This document shows, one piece after another, positions 52,249 to 61,144 of a stretch of DNA of 63,141 nt. The stretch spans positions 1-63,141 of the forward strand of contig CAZVZK010000051.1 in assembly GCA_964630925.1 (NCBI GenBank), given 5' to 3'. Positions within the stretch are counted from its first letter, which is position 1. Each line of letters opens with the position of its first letter. The notes beneath the pieces were generated by a model, which was not told the origin of the DNA, did no database searches, and worked only from the letters and a program-made list of their open reading frames with translations. The translations under genes were made by a program, and so were the position numbers. This DNA is from RGDT01 sp964630925 (GTDB lineage: Bacteria; Planctomycetota; Planctomycetia; Gemmatales; Gemmataceae).

Positions 52249-52310
52249 CTTCTGTCTTCTCTCTTCTTGTCTTCCGCTTTATCCGTGTTATCCGTGTGAT
52301 CCGTGGACAA
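52187..52310. repeat. ATCCGTG-type inverted repeat overlapping a start region
   Basis: Left array 52187-52220 (CACGGATAA-like units) and right array 52278-52310 (inverse, ATCCGTG units) are complementary. The left array lies inside the coding sequence of the PPC protein; the right array is upstream of its ATG, so the message could fold over its start codon. The family is the same as at 24291-24521. Confidence 0.8.
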
Positions 52311-52325
52311 CTTCTTCTTGCAGGA

Positions 52326-53624
52326 TCACGCGAGCAGCTCGGTGCGGACCTTGCCCTCGCGGATGATGTCGATGGGCCGGCTCCCCGGCGCCATCAACTT
52401 CTTCTCCGCGTCGATGCCGATCTGCTTGTAGACCGTCATCCCCAGGTCCTCGACCGTCAGCGCGTCCTCCTCCGGCTCGCTCGCCGTCGAGTCGCTGCTC
52501 CCGTACACGAACCCCTTCTTGATCCCGCCGCCCGCCAGCAGCACCGAGAACACCTTCGGCCAGTGGTCCCGCCCCGCCGTCGCGTTGATCTTCGGCGTCC
52601 GCCCGAACTCGCTCGACACCATCACCAGCGTGCTGTCCAGCATGCCGCGCGCGTTCAGGTCGGTGATCAGCGCCGCGAACGCCTGGTCGAACTGCGGCAG
52701 CTGCGACCGCGTCGCGTTGCGGATGTTGCCGTGGAAGTCCCACCCGCCGTACGTCAGCGACACGAACCGCACCCCCGCCTCGACCAGCCGCCGCGCCATC
52801 AGGAAGCGCTGCCCGGCGGCGTTGCGCCCGTAGGCGTCGCGCAGCTTGTTGTCCTCCAGGTTGATGTTGAAGGCGTTCTTCGCCTTCTCGCTCGAGATCA
52901 GGCTGTACGCCCGGTCGTAGAACGTGTCCATCGCCTTGAGGCCGTCGTCCTTCTGCGTCTGGCCGAACTTCTCGTTCACCGCCGCCAGCATGGCCTTGCG
53001 CTTGTCGAACCGCTTCTCATCCACGCCGCCGGGCAGCTTCAGATCCTGCACCGTGAAGCCGGGGTTGGCCGGGTCGCTCCCCAGCGAGAAGGGCGCGTAG
53101 GCGGAAGACAGGTAGCCGCTGCCGGCGTAGGTGTTCGGCATGCTGGGGATGCACACGTACGGCGGCAGGTTCTTGCGCGGCCCCATCTCGTGGCTCACCA
53201 CGCTCCCCATGCTCGGGAACGTGAGGGCCGGGCTCGGCCGGTAGCCGGTGAACATGTTGTGCGTGCCACGCTCGTGGGCCGCCTCGCCGTGGGTCATCGA
53301 ACGGCAGACGGTGATCTTGTCGGCGACCTCCGCCGTCTTCGTCATGCACTCGTTGAAGAACACGCCGGGCAGCTTGGTCTTCACCGTGCCCATGTCGCCG
53401 CGGTACTCGACCGGCGCCAGCGGCTTGGGGTCCACCAGCTCCTGGTGGGCGATCCCGCCCGGCAGGAAGATGTGGATGATCGACTCGGCGGGCGGGCCCT
53501 TCTTCTTGTCGCCGCCGGCCGGCGTGGCCGCCGCCTGGAGGCGGAAATACTGGTCGAGCGACAGCCCGAGCATGCCGACCACGCCGGCGGCCAGGAATCC
53601 ACGGCGGCTGGGAACGAACATCAT
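52326..53624 (-). CDS. DUF1501 secreted protein (alkaline-phosphatase-like fold)
   Basis: 432 aa. The start has a Tat-like signal SRRGFLAAGVVGMLGLSLDQ, then the DUF1501 family body: HIFLPGGIAHQELVDPK, GTHNMFTGYRPSPA, VMVSSEFGRTPKINATAGRD and DHWPKVFSVLLAGGGIKKGF. DUF1501 proteins resemble sulfatase/alkaline phosphatase folds and usually neighbour DUF1549/DUF1553 genes, as here. It is the first gene of the operon, exported folded. The substrate is unknown. Confidence 0.92.
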   Translation of the reverse strand: MMFVPSRRGFLAAGVVGMLGLSLDQYFRLQAAATPAGGDKKKGPPAESIIHIFLPGGIAHQELVDPKPLAPVEYRGDMGTVKTKLPGVFFNECMTKTAEVADKITVCRSMTHGEAAHERGTHNMFTGYRPSPALTFPSMGSVVSHEMGPRKNLPPYVCIPSMPNTYAGSGYLSSAYAPFSLGSDPANPGFTVQDLKLPGGVDEKRFDKRKAMLAAVNEKFGQTQKDDGLKAMDTFYDRAYSLISSEKAKNAFNINLEDNKLRDAYGRNAAGQRFLMARRLVEAGVRFVSLTYGGWDFHGNIRNATRSQLPQFDQAFAALITDLNARGMLDSTLVMVSSEFGRTPKINATAGRDHWPKVFSVLLAGGGIKKGFVYGSSDSTASEPEEDALTVEDLGMTVYKQIGIDAEKKLMAPGSRPIDIIREGKVRTELLA

Positions 53625-53850
53625 CGCGTCGGTCTCCTTGTGTGAGACGAGCCTTCCGGCGGGTAGCGAAAATCAGACCAATCGGTGAGTGCGTGCGTGG
53701 ACGGCGGGAGAGCCCGTCTTCGGCGGGGTGCGCGATGGCAGGATCCGCGCGAGACGCGCGGTAGCGCAATGTGAATAGACTAATGGGTTCGACCCCCTTC
53801 GTCAAGAGGGCGGCCCGTGAGTATGGGAAGAAGGTTGCCACCCAGGTGGA

Positions 53851-56800
53851 TCAGCGCCAGTCGCCCGAGAGGATGAACGCCGCCCAGTAGTACGGGGCCG
53901 CGCGCCGCGCCGCCTTCTCCGGCACCAGCTCGCCCACCGTGCCGCGTGCCACCCCACGCTTCACCCCCTCACGCAGCATCGCTAGCTGTGCCTTGCGGAG
54001 TGCCTCCGCACGGCTCACCACGGCATCCCGTTCCCAGGCGATCCGGTAGAATTCGCTCATCAGGGACTGCGTCGCCCTGTCGTCCACGCTCCATAGCGAC
54101 GCGATCACCGACCGCGCCCCGGCGACCTGGAAGGCACGCTGCATGCCCATGATCCCTTCGCCGGCGGCCACCTTGCCCAGCCCCGTCTCGCAGGCGCTCA
54201 GCACCGCCAGCTCCAGCTTCGACAGGTCCATCTCGGAGACCTCGAGCGCCGTCAGGATGCCGTCCTCCTCGCCCGGCCCCGGCTCCTTGTTCGCGCCCGC
54301 GAGTGCCAGGCCCGACAGCAGGAGGGGATGCCAGCCGGACGCCTCATGCTCGCGCACCGCCAGCTCCTTCCTGGTGCCGAGGGCGGACCGCACGGCCTCC
54401 GGGGCGAAGTAGCCGTGCGTGGCGAAGTGCGCGTAACGCACACCCCCCAGGTGCCCCCGAACCGCCGTCTTGGTCGGCCCGCCCTTGGTAAGGTCGCGGA
54501 CGGCGCCGCCCTCGAATCGCGCCTTGAACGCCTTGCCTACCGCCGCCCCCTCGGCGGACGTGGCCGGCAATCGCTCCCAACGCCTCCCGATCCCGAGTGG
54601 GGCCGAGCGGGCCCCGTCCTCACTCCTGGCCCCAGAGGCGCCGCCTTCATAGTCCACGTCGCTGACGAGGAGGAGCGACGGCCCCAGCCGGTCCTCCTTC
54701 TTCACCGGCCGCAGCATGTCCGGAATCGCCTGCGGCACGGCCACGCCGGCCAGGGCCACGTCCTCGATCAGGTAAGACCCCGACTTCCTGCCGGGGAGGG
54801 CGGCGAACGGCACCGTGCCGAGGACGCCGTCCGGGGAGATCAGGATCACCCTGGCGCCGTCGAGGTGCCTCTCCAGCGGTGACCACACGAGGCGCTTCAG
54901 GGCGGCGGCGGGCATGTCCCCTTGCCGCGCCTTGCGCAGCAGGGACAGCCAACGGCTGACGGCCTCCTCGACGGCCACCGCCCCGCCCAGCCCAAGCCGG
55001 GCCGTCTGCCGCCCCCGTCGGTGGATGAACGCCGCCAGCCGCCGCTCGGGGCGCGGCCTGCCGTCCCCGTCCAGCAAGCCCTGATGCCAGTAGAAGAAGT
55101 AATCGACCAGGACGGCCCCCTCGGGCAGGGACCGGGACAGCGCTTCGGCACTGGGCCTCTCGCTCGCGCGCAGGAGGCGGAACTCCTCGGAGACCTTGGC
55201 CAGGCGGGCCTCCGCCTCATCCCGCTCCGCCTCCAGGGCCTCCAACCTCTCCCTGGTGGCCCCGGGCCCGTGCCGCAGGGCGGCGAGCTGGCGCGTGACG
55301 GCCTGCAGGTCGGCGCCGGCCTTGCTGGCCTCCGGCGAGCCGGCCAGCCGCAACGCGAGACGCCTTCGCTGCTGCCGCAACAACAAGGACCCCTTCCACG
55401 CCAGTGCGTGCTCGGCGGCAAGGGGGAGGTCCCGCCCGTCGGGGAGCGACAGACGCAGGTCGAGGCGATGGCGCAGCGCCTCGGCGGCGGCGAGCTGCTG
55501 GCGGTCGGACTGCACGGCGGCGTTGTCGCGCAGGTCGGTGAAGGCCCCCGTCAGGGCCCCTTCCGAGAGGGCGAGCGCGGCCTCGTGCCCGCCCATCTCC
55601 AGGTGCAGGCCGGCCAGGTTGTGCTGGCACTTCGCGTATTGAGGGTGGCGCTTCCCCAGCGCCGCCTCCGTCACCTTCAGCGCTTCCGTGAGCGGCGGGA
55701 GGGCGGCCTTGTGGGCGCCCGCGGCCCTGTGGGCCATCGCCAGCGTGTTCAGGCTGACCGCGTAGTGGGGATGGCCTTCCCCCAGCACCTCCGCGCGCAG
55801 CCTCAACGCCCGTTGGGCCAGAGGCAGCGCGGCCTTGTGGTCCCCCAGATCCAGGTGCAGCGCCGCCAGGTTGTTCAGGCTGATCGCGCAGCCGGGGTGG
55901 CGCTCGCCCAGCACCTCCTCACGCAGTTTCAGCGCCTGGTCGGAGAGCGGGAGTGCGGCCTTGAGGTCGCCCACGTTCTGGTGCATCAAGGCCAGGTTGC
56001 TCAGCAGGGTCGCGTAGCCGGGGTGGCGCTCCCCCAGCGCCTCTCTTGTCAGCATCAGCGTCCGGCGCGTCAGGGCGAGCGCGGACTTGGCGTCCCCCAT
56101 CTGCCACCGCAGCATTGCCAGATTGTTCAGGCTGAGCGCATGGCCGCGATGATGCTTCCCCAGGATCTCCTCGCTCAGCTTCACGGCCTCCTGGTGCAGC
56201 GGCAGGGCCGCCCTGTGGTCACCCAGCGCCGTGTGCAGCGCCGCAAGGTTGCCGAGGGCCGTGACGTAGTGCGGATGTCGGCGTCCCGACGCATCCTCGA
56301 GCGCCTTCCGCGCCTGCACCTGGAGGGCGAGCGCGGCCTTGAGGTCCCCCTCCTCCTTGTGCAGCAAGGCCAGGTCACTCAGGCTCTGGGCGTAGTCGGG
56401 GTGGCGCTTCCCCAGCACCTCCTCGCGCAGCTTCAACGCCTGCCTGAGCGGGGGGAAGGCGGCCCTGGTATCGCCCATCTCCCGATAAAGGCCGGCCAGG
56501 GCGTTCAGGCTGGCGGCGTAGTCAGGGTGCCGCCTCCCCAGCACGCCCTCCCGCGTCTTCAGCGCCTGGAGGTGCAGCGGGAGTGCCGCCTTGTGGTCGC
56601 CCATCGCCTGGAACAGCAAGGCCAGATTGCTCAGGGCCTGCGCGTAGGCGGCGTGCCGACGCCCCAAAACCTCCTCCGCCAGCCTCAGCGCCTGCCGGTA
56701 GAGCGGGAGGGCGGCCTCGTAATCACCCAGGTCCTTGTGCAGCACCGCGAGATTATTCAGGATGGCCGCGAAGTCGGGGTGCCGGGGGCCCTGGGCATCC

Positions 56801-57576
56801 CACAGGATCGTCCGCGCCTGCCGGAAGAGGGGGAACGCCGCCTTCAGGTCGCCCATGTCCCGGTGAAGGAGGGCCATGTTGCTCAGGCCCGTGGCGTAGA
56901 ACGGATGACGCTCCCCCAGGAGCCCCTCCCGCAGCTCGTTCGCACGCAACTGGAGTGGCAGGGCCTCCTTGTATTCGCCGACGATCCTGAGCAGGCCGGC
57001 GAGGTTGTGCAGGCTCGTGGCGTGGTCGGGGTGACGCTCCCCCAGGATCTCTTTACGCAGCCGCACCGACTCCCTCGCCGCCTCGACGGCCTTGGCCCCC
57101 TGCCCCTTCCGGTACAGGGCGGATGCCTCCGCGTTCAGCGTGCCCGCCCGCGCCAGCGCCTCGCGCCGCGCCGGGGCCCGCCCCGCCTGTGCGAGCGCCT
57201 CCTTCCACGCCCACCACCCGTCCACGGCCCGCCAGTGGTCCTTGCCGTGGAGGACGGCCAGGATACGCCACATCCTCTCCCGGTGCCCCGCCGCCTCCTT
57301 CCAGCCGCCGCGCTCGACCTCCCACGTCGCCAGCCACGAGACGGCGGCGTACGCCTGCCACGACTCCGGCCCGTCCACCGCCTCCGCGGCCGCCACCACC
57401 CGGCGCTGCGCGGCGAGGGCCTCGGCCTGCCTCCCGGCCTTCCAATCCGCCTGCGCCTGCCGCCACGACGCGCCCCCCTGCTTTCGTCGCCTCGCCTGCT
57501 CCGCCGTCAGCACCGCCGGTGGCCCCGCCGCCGCCGCCTGTCCCGCCATCAGCAGCACCAGCATCACGGCTCGCAT
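53851..57576 (-). CDS. Secreted TPR-CHAT protease-like protein, copy 2
   Basis: 1241 aa from ATG at 57576, which begins a signal peptide (MLVLLMAGQAAAAG) with a GGGAGG ribosome-binding site; the open frame runs on upstream antisense to the PQQ gene and was not used. About twelve long TPR units (ILGERHPDHATSLHNLAGLL pattern) run from about residue 170 to 690. The CHAT domain (about 860-1241) keeps catalytic His in ATHGYF (about 1054) and Cys in SACETG (about 1129). Same architecture as 11352-15149. Downstream of the PQQ propeller gene. Confidence 0.9.
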   Translation of the reverse strand: MRAVMLVLLMAGQAAAAGPPAVLTAEQARRRKQGGASWRQAQADWKAGRQAEALAAQRRVVAAAEAVDGPESWQAYAAVSWLATWEVERGGWKEAAGHRERMWRILAVLHGKDHWRAVDGWWAWKEALAQAGRAPARREALARAGTLNAEASALYRKGQGAKAVEAARESVRLRKEILGERHPDHATSLHNLAGLLRIVGEYKEALPLQLRANELREGLLGERHPFYATGLSNMALLHRDMGDLKAAFPLFRQARTILWDAQGPRHPDFAAILNNLAVLHKDLGDYEAALPLYRQALRLAEEVLGRRHAAYAQALSNLALLFQAMGDHKAALPLHLQALKTREGVLGRRHPDYAASLNALAGLYREMGDTRAAFPPLRQALKLREEVLGKRHPDYAQSLSDLALLHKEEGDLKAALALQVQARKALEDASGRRHPHYVTALGNLAALHTALGDHRAALPLHQEAVKLSEEILGKHHRGHALSLNNLAMLRWQMGDAKSALALTRRTLMLTREALGERHPGYATLLSNLALMHQNVGDLKAALPLSDQALKLREEVLGERHPGCAISLNNLAALHLDLGDHKAALPLAQRALRLRAEVLGEGHPHYAVSLNTLAMAHRAAGAHKAALPPLTEALKVTEAALGKRHPQYAKCQHNLAGLHLEMGGHEAALALSEGALTGAFTDLRDNAAVQSDRQQLAAAEALRHRLDLRLSLPDGRDLPLAAEHALAWKGSLLLRQQRRRLALRLAGSPEASKAGADLQAVTRQLAALRHGPGATRERLEALEAERDEAEARLAKVSEEFRLLRASERPSAEALSRSLPEGAVLVDYFFYWHQGLLDGDGRPRPERRLAAFIHRRGRQTARLGLGGAVAVEEAVSRWLSLLRKARQGDMPAAALKRLVWSPLERHLDGARVILISPDGVLGTVPFAALPGRKSGSYLIEDVALAGVAVPQAIPDMLRPVKKEDRLGPSLLLVSDVDYEGGASGARSEDGARSAPLGIGRRWERLPATSAEGAAVGKAFKARFEGGAVRDLTKGGPTKTAVRGHLGGVRYAHFATHGYFAPEAVRSALGTRKELAVREHEASGWHPLLLSGLALAGANKEPGPGEEDGILTALEVSEMDLSKLELAVLSACETGLGKVAAGEGIMGMQRAFQVAGARSVIASLWSVDDRATQSLMSEFYRIAWERDAVVSRAEALRKAQLAMLREGVKRGVARGTVGELVPEKAARRAAPYYWAAFILSGDWR

Positions 57577-57638
57577 CGGCCAACCTCCCCCGCTCCCCAG
57601 ATGAACGGGCCCCGGCCCGTCAGCCAGACAGGGGCGGG

Positions 57639-58859
57639 TCACTTCGAGGGGGCGATGCACAGGACGTGCGTCTCCGTGCGGACGAACATCCGCCCGCCGC
57701 ACAACGCCGGCGTCGCCTGCGTCCCTTCGCCCAGGGCGATCTCCCCCAGCAGCGCGTACTCGTCCGACGCCGCCAGGACGCGCATCTTCCCGTCGGTCCC
57801 CGCCAGGTAGATGCGATTCCCCGCCAGCACCGGCGACGAGTGGAACGTGCCGCCCAGACGCTTCTTCCACACCTCCTTGCCCGTCTTCGCGTCCAGCCAC
57901 GTCACGATGCCGGTCTCGTTGCACAGGAGGACGCGGCCCCTGGCGACGAGCGGCGTCGCCATCTGCCCGACCCCACTTTCCGCCTTCCAGACGACCTCCG
58001 AGGCGTCCCCGGGACGAAGGGCGACGAGCCGCCGTGCCCCGCCCGCGAACCCGCACACGCCGAGGACGAGGTCGCCGGCCAGGACCGGCGACGGGATGCA
58101 CCGCTGCTGATCCTCCGTGTCGAACACCGACCTCGTCCACGCCACCTTGCCCGTCTTCAGGCTCACGCCGGTGATCCCGAGCTGCCAGTTGGTGATGACC
58201 GCCTCGTCGCCGTCCTTCCCCTCGCGGATCACCGGGGCCGAGTACGTCGCGTTCTTCGCCCCGACGCGCGGGAGCGACCACCTCGGCTTGCCGGAGCCGG
58301 CGTCGAGGGCGACGAGCTTGCCGTCGCCGTCCGGCTGGTGGTGGACGAGGACGAGGCCCCCATGCGCCACCGGCGAGACGCCGCCGCCGTGCTTGCCCTT
58401 GAACCCGCCGAGGGCCGATTTCCACCTCTCCTCGCCGGCGTGGGTGTAGGCGACGACGTGTGACTCCGCCGGCGTCACCCAGTAGACGTAGAGGCGCTCG
58501 CCGTCGAGGGTCGGCGTCGAGGTGGCGGCGCTGTTTGCGGAGTGCATCCTGTGCGCCTTGCCGGCCTCCGACTTCTGCCAGAGCGTCTTGCCGCTGCCGG
58601 CGTCGAGGCACACGACGAAGCGCTTGCCGTCGGCCCCGGCGGCGGTGACGAACACACGCCCGCCGACGGCCACCGGGCTTGAGTGCCCCGAGCCGGTGAG
58701 CTTCACCTTCCACGCGACGTTCTTCGGCCCCCACTTGGCCGGCACGTCGAGGGCGGGACCGTGGCCCTCGCCGTTTGGCCCGCGGAACCGTGGCCAGGCG
58801 TCGGCCCCGAGGGCGGCGAAGGCGAGGAGGAGCGAGGCGGCGGACGCGAGGCGGCGCAT
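57639..58859 (-). CDS. Secreted PQQ-like beta-propeller protein
   Basis: 406 aa. Signal peptide (about 1-20, ALGADAWPRFRGPNGEG follows, the typical start of such proteins in this phylum). The body has propeller motifs: HSSPVAVGGRVFVTAAG, VCLDAGSGKTLWQKSE, LVALDAGSGKPRWSLP, VTWLDAKTGKEVWKKRLG and SSPVLAGNRIYLAGTDG. No catalytic residues for a PQQ dehydrogenase are apparent, so it is more likely a binding scaffold (BamB-like). It starts 24 bases before the PIN toxin gene in minus-strand order and precedes the CHAT gene. Confidence 0.9.
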   Translation of the reverse strand: MRRLASAASLLLAFAALGADAWPRFRGPNGEGHGPALDVPAKWGPKNVAWKVKLTGSGHSSPVAVGGRVFVTAAGADGKRFVVCLDAGSGKTLWQKSEAGKAHRMHSANSAATSTPTLDGERLYVYWVTPAESHVVAYTHAGEERWKSALGGFKGKHGGGVSPVAHGGLVLVHHQPDGDGKLVALDAGSGKPRWSLPRVGAKNATYSAPVIREGKDGDEAVITNWQLGITGVSLKTGKVAWTRSVFDTEDQQRCIPSPVLAGDLVLGVCGFAGGARRLVALRPGDASEVVWKAESGVGQMATPLVARGRVLLCNETGIVTWLDAKTGKEVWKKRLGGTFHSSPVLAGNRIYLAGTDGKMRVLAASDEYALLGEIALGEGTQATPALCGGRMFVRTETHVLCIAPSK

Positions 58860-58883
58860 GGGACGGGGCTCCGGGGATGTGGG

Positions 58884-59303
58884 TCAGGGGGGCGAGGCGG
58901 GCAGCCAGCACTCGACATCCAACCCCGGCACGGCGAGGAAGTCGCTGTCGGAGCTGACGACGGTGGTGTTCCCGAGAGTCAACGCCACGGCGGCGATCAT
59001 GATGTCTGGCACCTGCATCGGACGGCCGCTGCGGATGAGAACGGCCCGCAGGCGCCCGAACTCCGCCGCCGCTTCCTTCTCGAAGGGCCAGATCACGAAT
59101 TCGGATAGGCCACGACGGAGGATCACTTGATTGCGCTCACGGCTGTCGCTCATCTCTATGCCGTACCAGAGCTCGGCCAGTACGGGAATGCAGATCCCGA
59201 TTCGGTTGCCGCGAGCCCGCTCCTCGCGCGCCCGCTCGAAGACCCCGCGCCGATGGTGCAGGTAGTCACCGACGATGCCGGTGTCGAGCAGGAATCGCTT
59301 CAT
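58884..59303 (-). CDS. VapC-type PIN-domain toxin
   Basis: 139 aa. Acidic PIN residues: Asp 7 (LLDTGI), Glu 44 (AELWYG), Asp 100 (VPDIMIAA) and Asp 119/121 (SSDSDF), the metal-dependent RNase site. Length fits VapC. It overlaps the upstream antitoxin gene by ATGA (59300-59303), the usual order antitoxin then toxin. It probably cuts tRNA or rRNA when free of antitoxin. Confidence 0.88.
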   Translation of the reverse strand: MKRFLLDTGIVGDYLHHRRGVFERAREERARGNRIGICIPVLAELWYGIEMSDSRERNQVILRRGLSEFVIWPFEKEAAAEFGRLRAVLIRSGRPMQVPDIMIAAVALTLGNTTVVSSDSDFLAVPGLDVECWLPASPP

Positions 59304-59611
59304 TGCCACATCCTCCGGAACTTCTCGGCCTCCTCCTCGGCGCTCGCGATGTCCCGCTCCTTCTGCTGCCGCAGCGACTCGCGCCAGCGGGCGAAATCCT
59401 CCGGCGACAGCCACCCGCCCTCGAAGGCGTCCGCCCGTGCGAGAAGCGCCGCGATGCCTTCTGGCGTCGTCGGGTAGTCCTCCTCGCGCATGCCGATGCT
59501 CGGGCGGGCCGGCTCCTCCGCCGTCACCTCGACGCGCATGCCCTCGGCGAAGCCGTTCGGCTCGTCGAGGACCACCACCCCGCCGCGCACCGTCCCCTTC
59601 ACCGCGTTCAT
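59300..59611 (-). CDS. Antitoxin of the PIN toxin (DUF104-like)
   Basis: 103 aa. The start VKGTVRGGVVVLDEPNGFAE and EGMRVEVTAEEP resembles DUF104/AF2212-type antitoxins that pair with PIN toxins; the C-terminal half is an acidic helix (SLRQQKERDIASAEEEAEKF) that should cover the toxin. No clear DNA-binding domain is seen at the N-terminus apart from the beta-rich part, so autoregulation is uncertain. Translationally coupled to the toxin. Confidence 0.8.
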   Translation of the reverse strand: MNAVKGTVRGGVVVLDEPNGFAEGMRVEVTAEEPARPSIGMREEDYPTTPEGIAALLARADAFEGGWLSPEDFARWRESLRQQKERDIASAEEEAEKFRRMWQ

Positions 59612-59696
59612 GGATTCTCACCCCGGAGTGCATACCGTCAGTGTACGCGCCTGGGGAGGTGACCGGTACACATCGCGGCCTGGCCGTGACACGCCG

Positions 59697-59725
59697 TTGT
59701 TGAGCCGGGCGCGGCGGGGTAGAAT
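59697..59725 (+). promoter_or_regulatory. Promoter of the second toxin-antitoxin module
   Basis: TTGTTG (59697-59702), 17-bp spacer, TAGAAT (59720-59725), 18 bases before the ATG at 59744. The divergent module starts at 59611. Confidence 0.5.
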
Positions 59726-59743
59726 ACCGGTGGGAGGCGACTC

Positions 59744-60181
59744 ATGACCAGCAAAGCTCCGGGGATAGCGCAGACCCACGACGCGGCCCGCACGGCCGCG
59801 GAATCGGGCCGTCGGCTTGCCGAACGGCTACGATCCCGTCAGGATCTGGCCGCGGTACTCCATCTCGGCGGCCCCGGCGGTGAGTCTCTCGCCATCCCCC
59901 CTGCCGTCCTGCCGATCCTTGCTGACGTGCTGAATCGGATGGGTGATGGCGACCCACCGTCGGAGCTCGATGAGCAGGAGGCCGCCGATCTCCTTGGCGT
60001 CCCGCGCGAGTATCTCTTGGCGCTTGTGACGGAGGGCAGCTTGTCCCACCGGGCGGTGGGGGGCACATCCCGTCTCGCGTTGCGCGACATCCTGGACTTC
60101 AAGCGGCGCTCGGACGCTGACCGCGTCGCGGCGATGGCGGAGCTGGCCGCGCAAGCTCAAGAGCTGGGATTGGGGTATTGA
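59744..60181 (+). CDS. Helix-turn-helix antitoxin (excisionase/MerR-type)
   Basis: 145 aa. Residues about 78-125 hold an excisionase-like HTH: DEQEAADLLGVPREYLLALV, then RLALRDILDFKRRSD. The N-terminal half contains hydrophobic beta/alpha patterns (LAAVLHLGGPGGESLAIPPA) that could bind the toxin. Next to a PIN gene, so a DNA-binding antitoxin that represses its own promoter is likely. Divergent from the first TA module. Confidence 0.8.
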   Translation: MTSKAPGIAQTHDAARTAAESGRRLAERLRSRQDLAAVLHLGGPGGESLAIPPAVLPILADVLNRMGDGDPPSELDEQEAADLLGVPREYLLALVTEGSLSHRAVGGTSRLALRDILDFKRRSDADRVAAMAELAAQAQELGLGY

Positions 60182-60183
60182 GC

Positions 60184-60753
60184 ATGGCAGGCATCGTCGC
60201 CGTCTACGATGCCAACGTCCTCTACCCCGCTCCGCTGCGCGACATGCTCATGTGGCTGGCGATGACGCCGCTCTTCAGCGCCCGCTGGTCCGAACGCATC
60301 CACGAGGAGTGGATCAGGAACGTCCTCGCCGACAGGCCGGATCTGACCCTGACGCAGCTCGAACGCACCCGCGACATGATGAATCGGGCGGTACCGGGCT
60401 GCCTCGTGACGGGGTACGAGGCCGTGATCCCCTCCCTCGCCCTGCCCGACGAAGACGACAGGCACGTCCTCGCCGCCGCCATCCGCGCCGGCGCCGGCCT
60501 CATCGTGACCTTCAACTTGAAGGACTTCCCGGCAGAGGTGCTGCGAGCGCACGGGGTCGAGGCCATCCACCCGGACGATTTCATCTTGCGGCTCATCGCC
60601 GTCGATGCCGACGCGGTGTGTGGCGCCGTCCGGCGGCAGAGAGCGATGCTGAAGTCACCGCCGAAGTCTGTCGAGGAGTTCCTGGCGGCACCGGTTTTCG
60701 AGCAGTTGCCGAAGACACTGGCCTACCTGCGGACCGTGGCGGAGCGGATCTGA
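60184..60753 (+). CDS. PIN-domain toxin of the second module
   Basis: 189 aa from ATG 60184; a TTG at 60178 that overlaps the antitoxin stop is an alternative start. PIN features: Asp 9 (VYDANVLYPAPLRDMLMW), an Asp/Glu-rich middle (LPDEDDRHVLAAA) and VTFNLKDFP, the last acidic motif. It is longer than typical VapC because of a C-terminal helical extension (about 140-189). A metal-dependent RNase toxin is predicted. Confidence 0.85.
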   Translation: MAGIVAVYDANVLYPAPLRDMLMWLAMTPLFSARWSERIHEEWIRNVLADRPDLTLTQLERTRDMMNRAVPGCLVTGYEAVIPSLALPDEDDRHVLAAAIRAGAGLIVTFNLKDFPAEVLRAHGVEAIHPDDFILRLIAVDADAVCGAVRRQRAMLKSPPKSVEEFLAAPVFEQLPKTLAYLRTVAERI

Positions 60754-60760
60754 CGATCCC

Positions 60761-61135
60761 TCACAGCAGCCTCGTCAGCCGCGCCGTGCTGAGCCAGCGC
60801 CGCCCGCCGAAGTCGAAGTTCCCGCCGTTGCGGATCTTGAACACCGTCGTCCCCTCATCGACATCCTGGATGCACTCGTCCTGGTCATCGAAGTAGATGT
60901 CGATCTTCAATTCGCGGCACAGCCGGCCCTTGTCGGCCAGCGCCCGCGCGAAGTGCAGCTCGTCGTAGACGACCCCCCACTCACGCAACTGCCCCTCCGT
61001 CCGCGCCCGGCCCTCGGGGTCGCGGTAAGTCAGGATCGCGACGAAATGACCCGCCGCCTTCAGCGCCGCCGTGAGGAAGGCGAAGAAATCAGGCCGCTCG
61101 TCCAGCAACCCGTCCAGATCCAGCCCGACGCGCAT
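60761..61135 (-). CDS. HAD-superfamily hydrolase-like protein
   Basis: 124 aa. Motif I GLDLDGLLD (first Asp the nucleophile), motif II LTYRD with Thr, a Lys in ALADKGRLCRE and motif IV IYFDDQDECI, in the HAD order. The fold is small, without a cap domain, similar to 5'-nucleotidase (C type)/polynucleotide-phosphatase-like proteins. The substrate is unknown. Last gene of a minus-strand run starting at nuoD; nine bases separate it from the DPH6-like gene. Confidence 0.75.
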   Translation of the reverse strand: MRVGLDLDGLLDERPDFFAFLTAALKAAGHFVAILTYRDPEGRARTEGQLREWGVVYDELHFARALADKGRLCRELKIDIYFDDQDECIQDVDEGTTVFKIRNGGNFDFGGRRWLSTARLTRLL

Positions 61136-61144
61136 CTCGCACCC

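Noticed and set aside
57577..58911. Upstream extension of the second CHAT gene by 445 codons
   Set aside because: It is Arg/Gly-rich and lies in another frame of the PQQ propeller gene; the signal peptide start at 57576 fits better.
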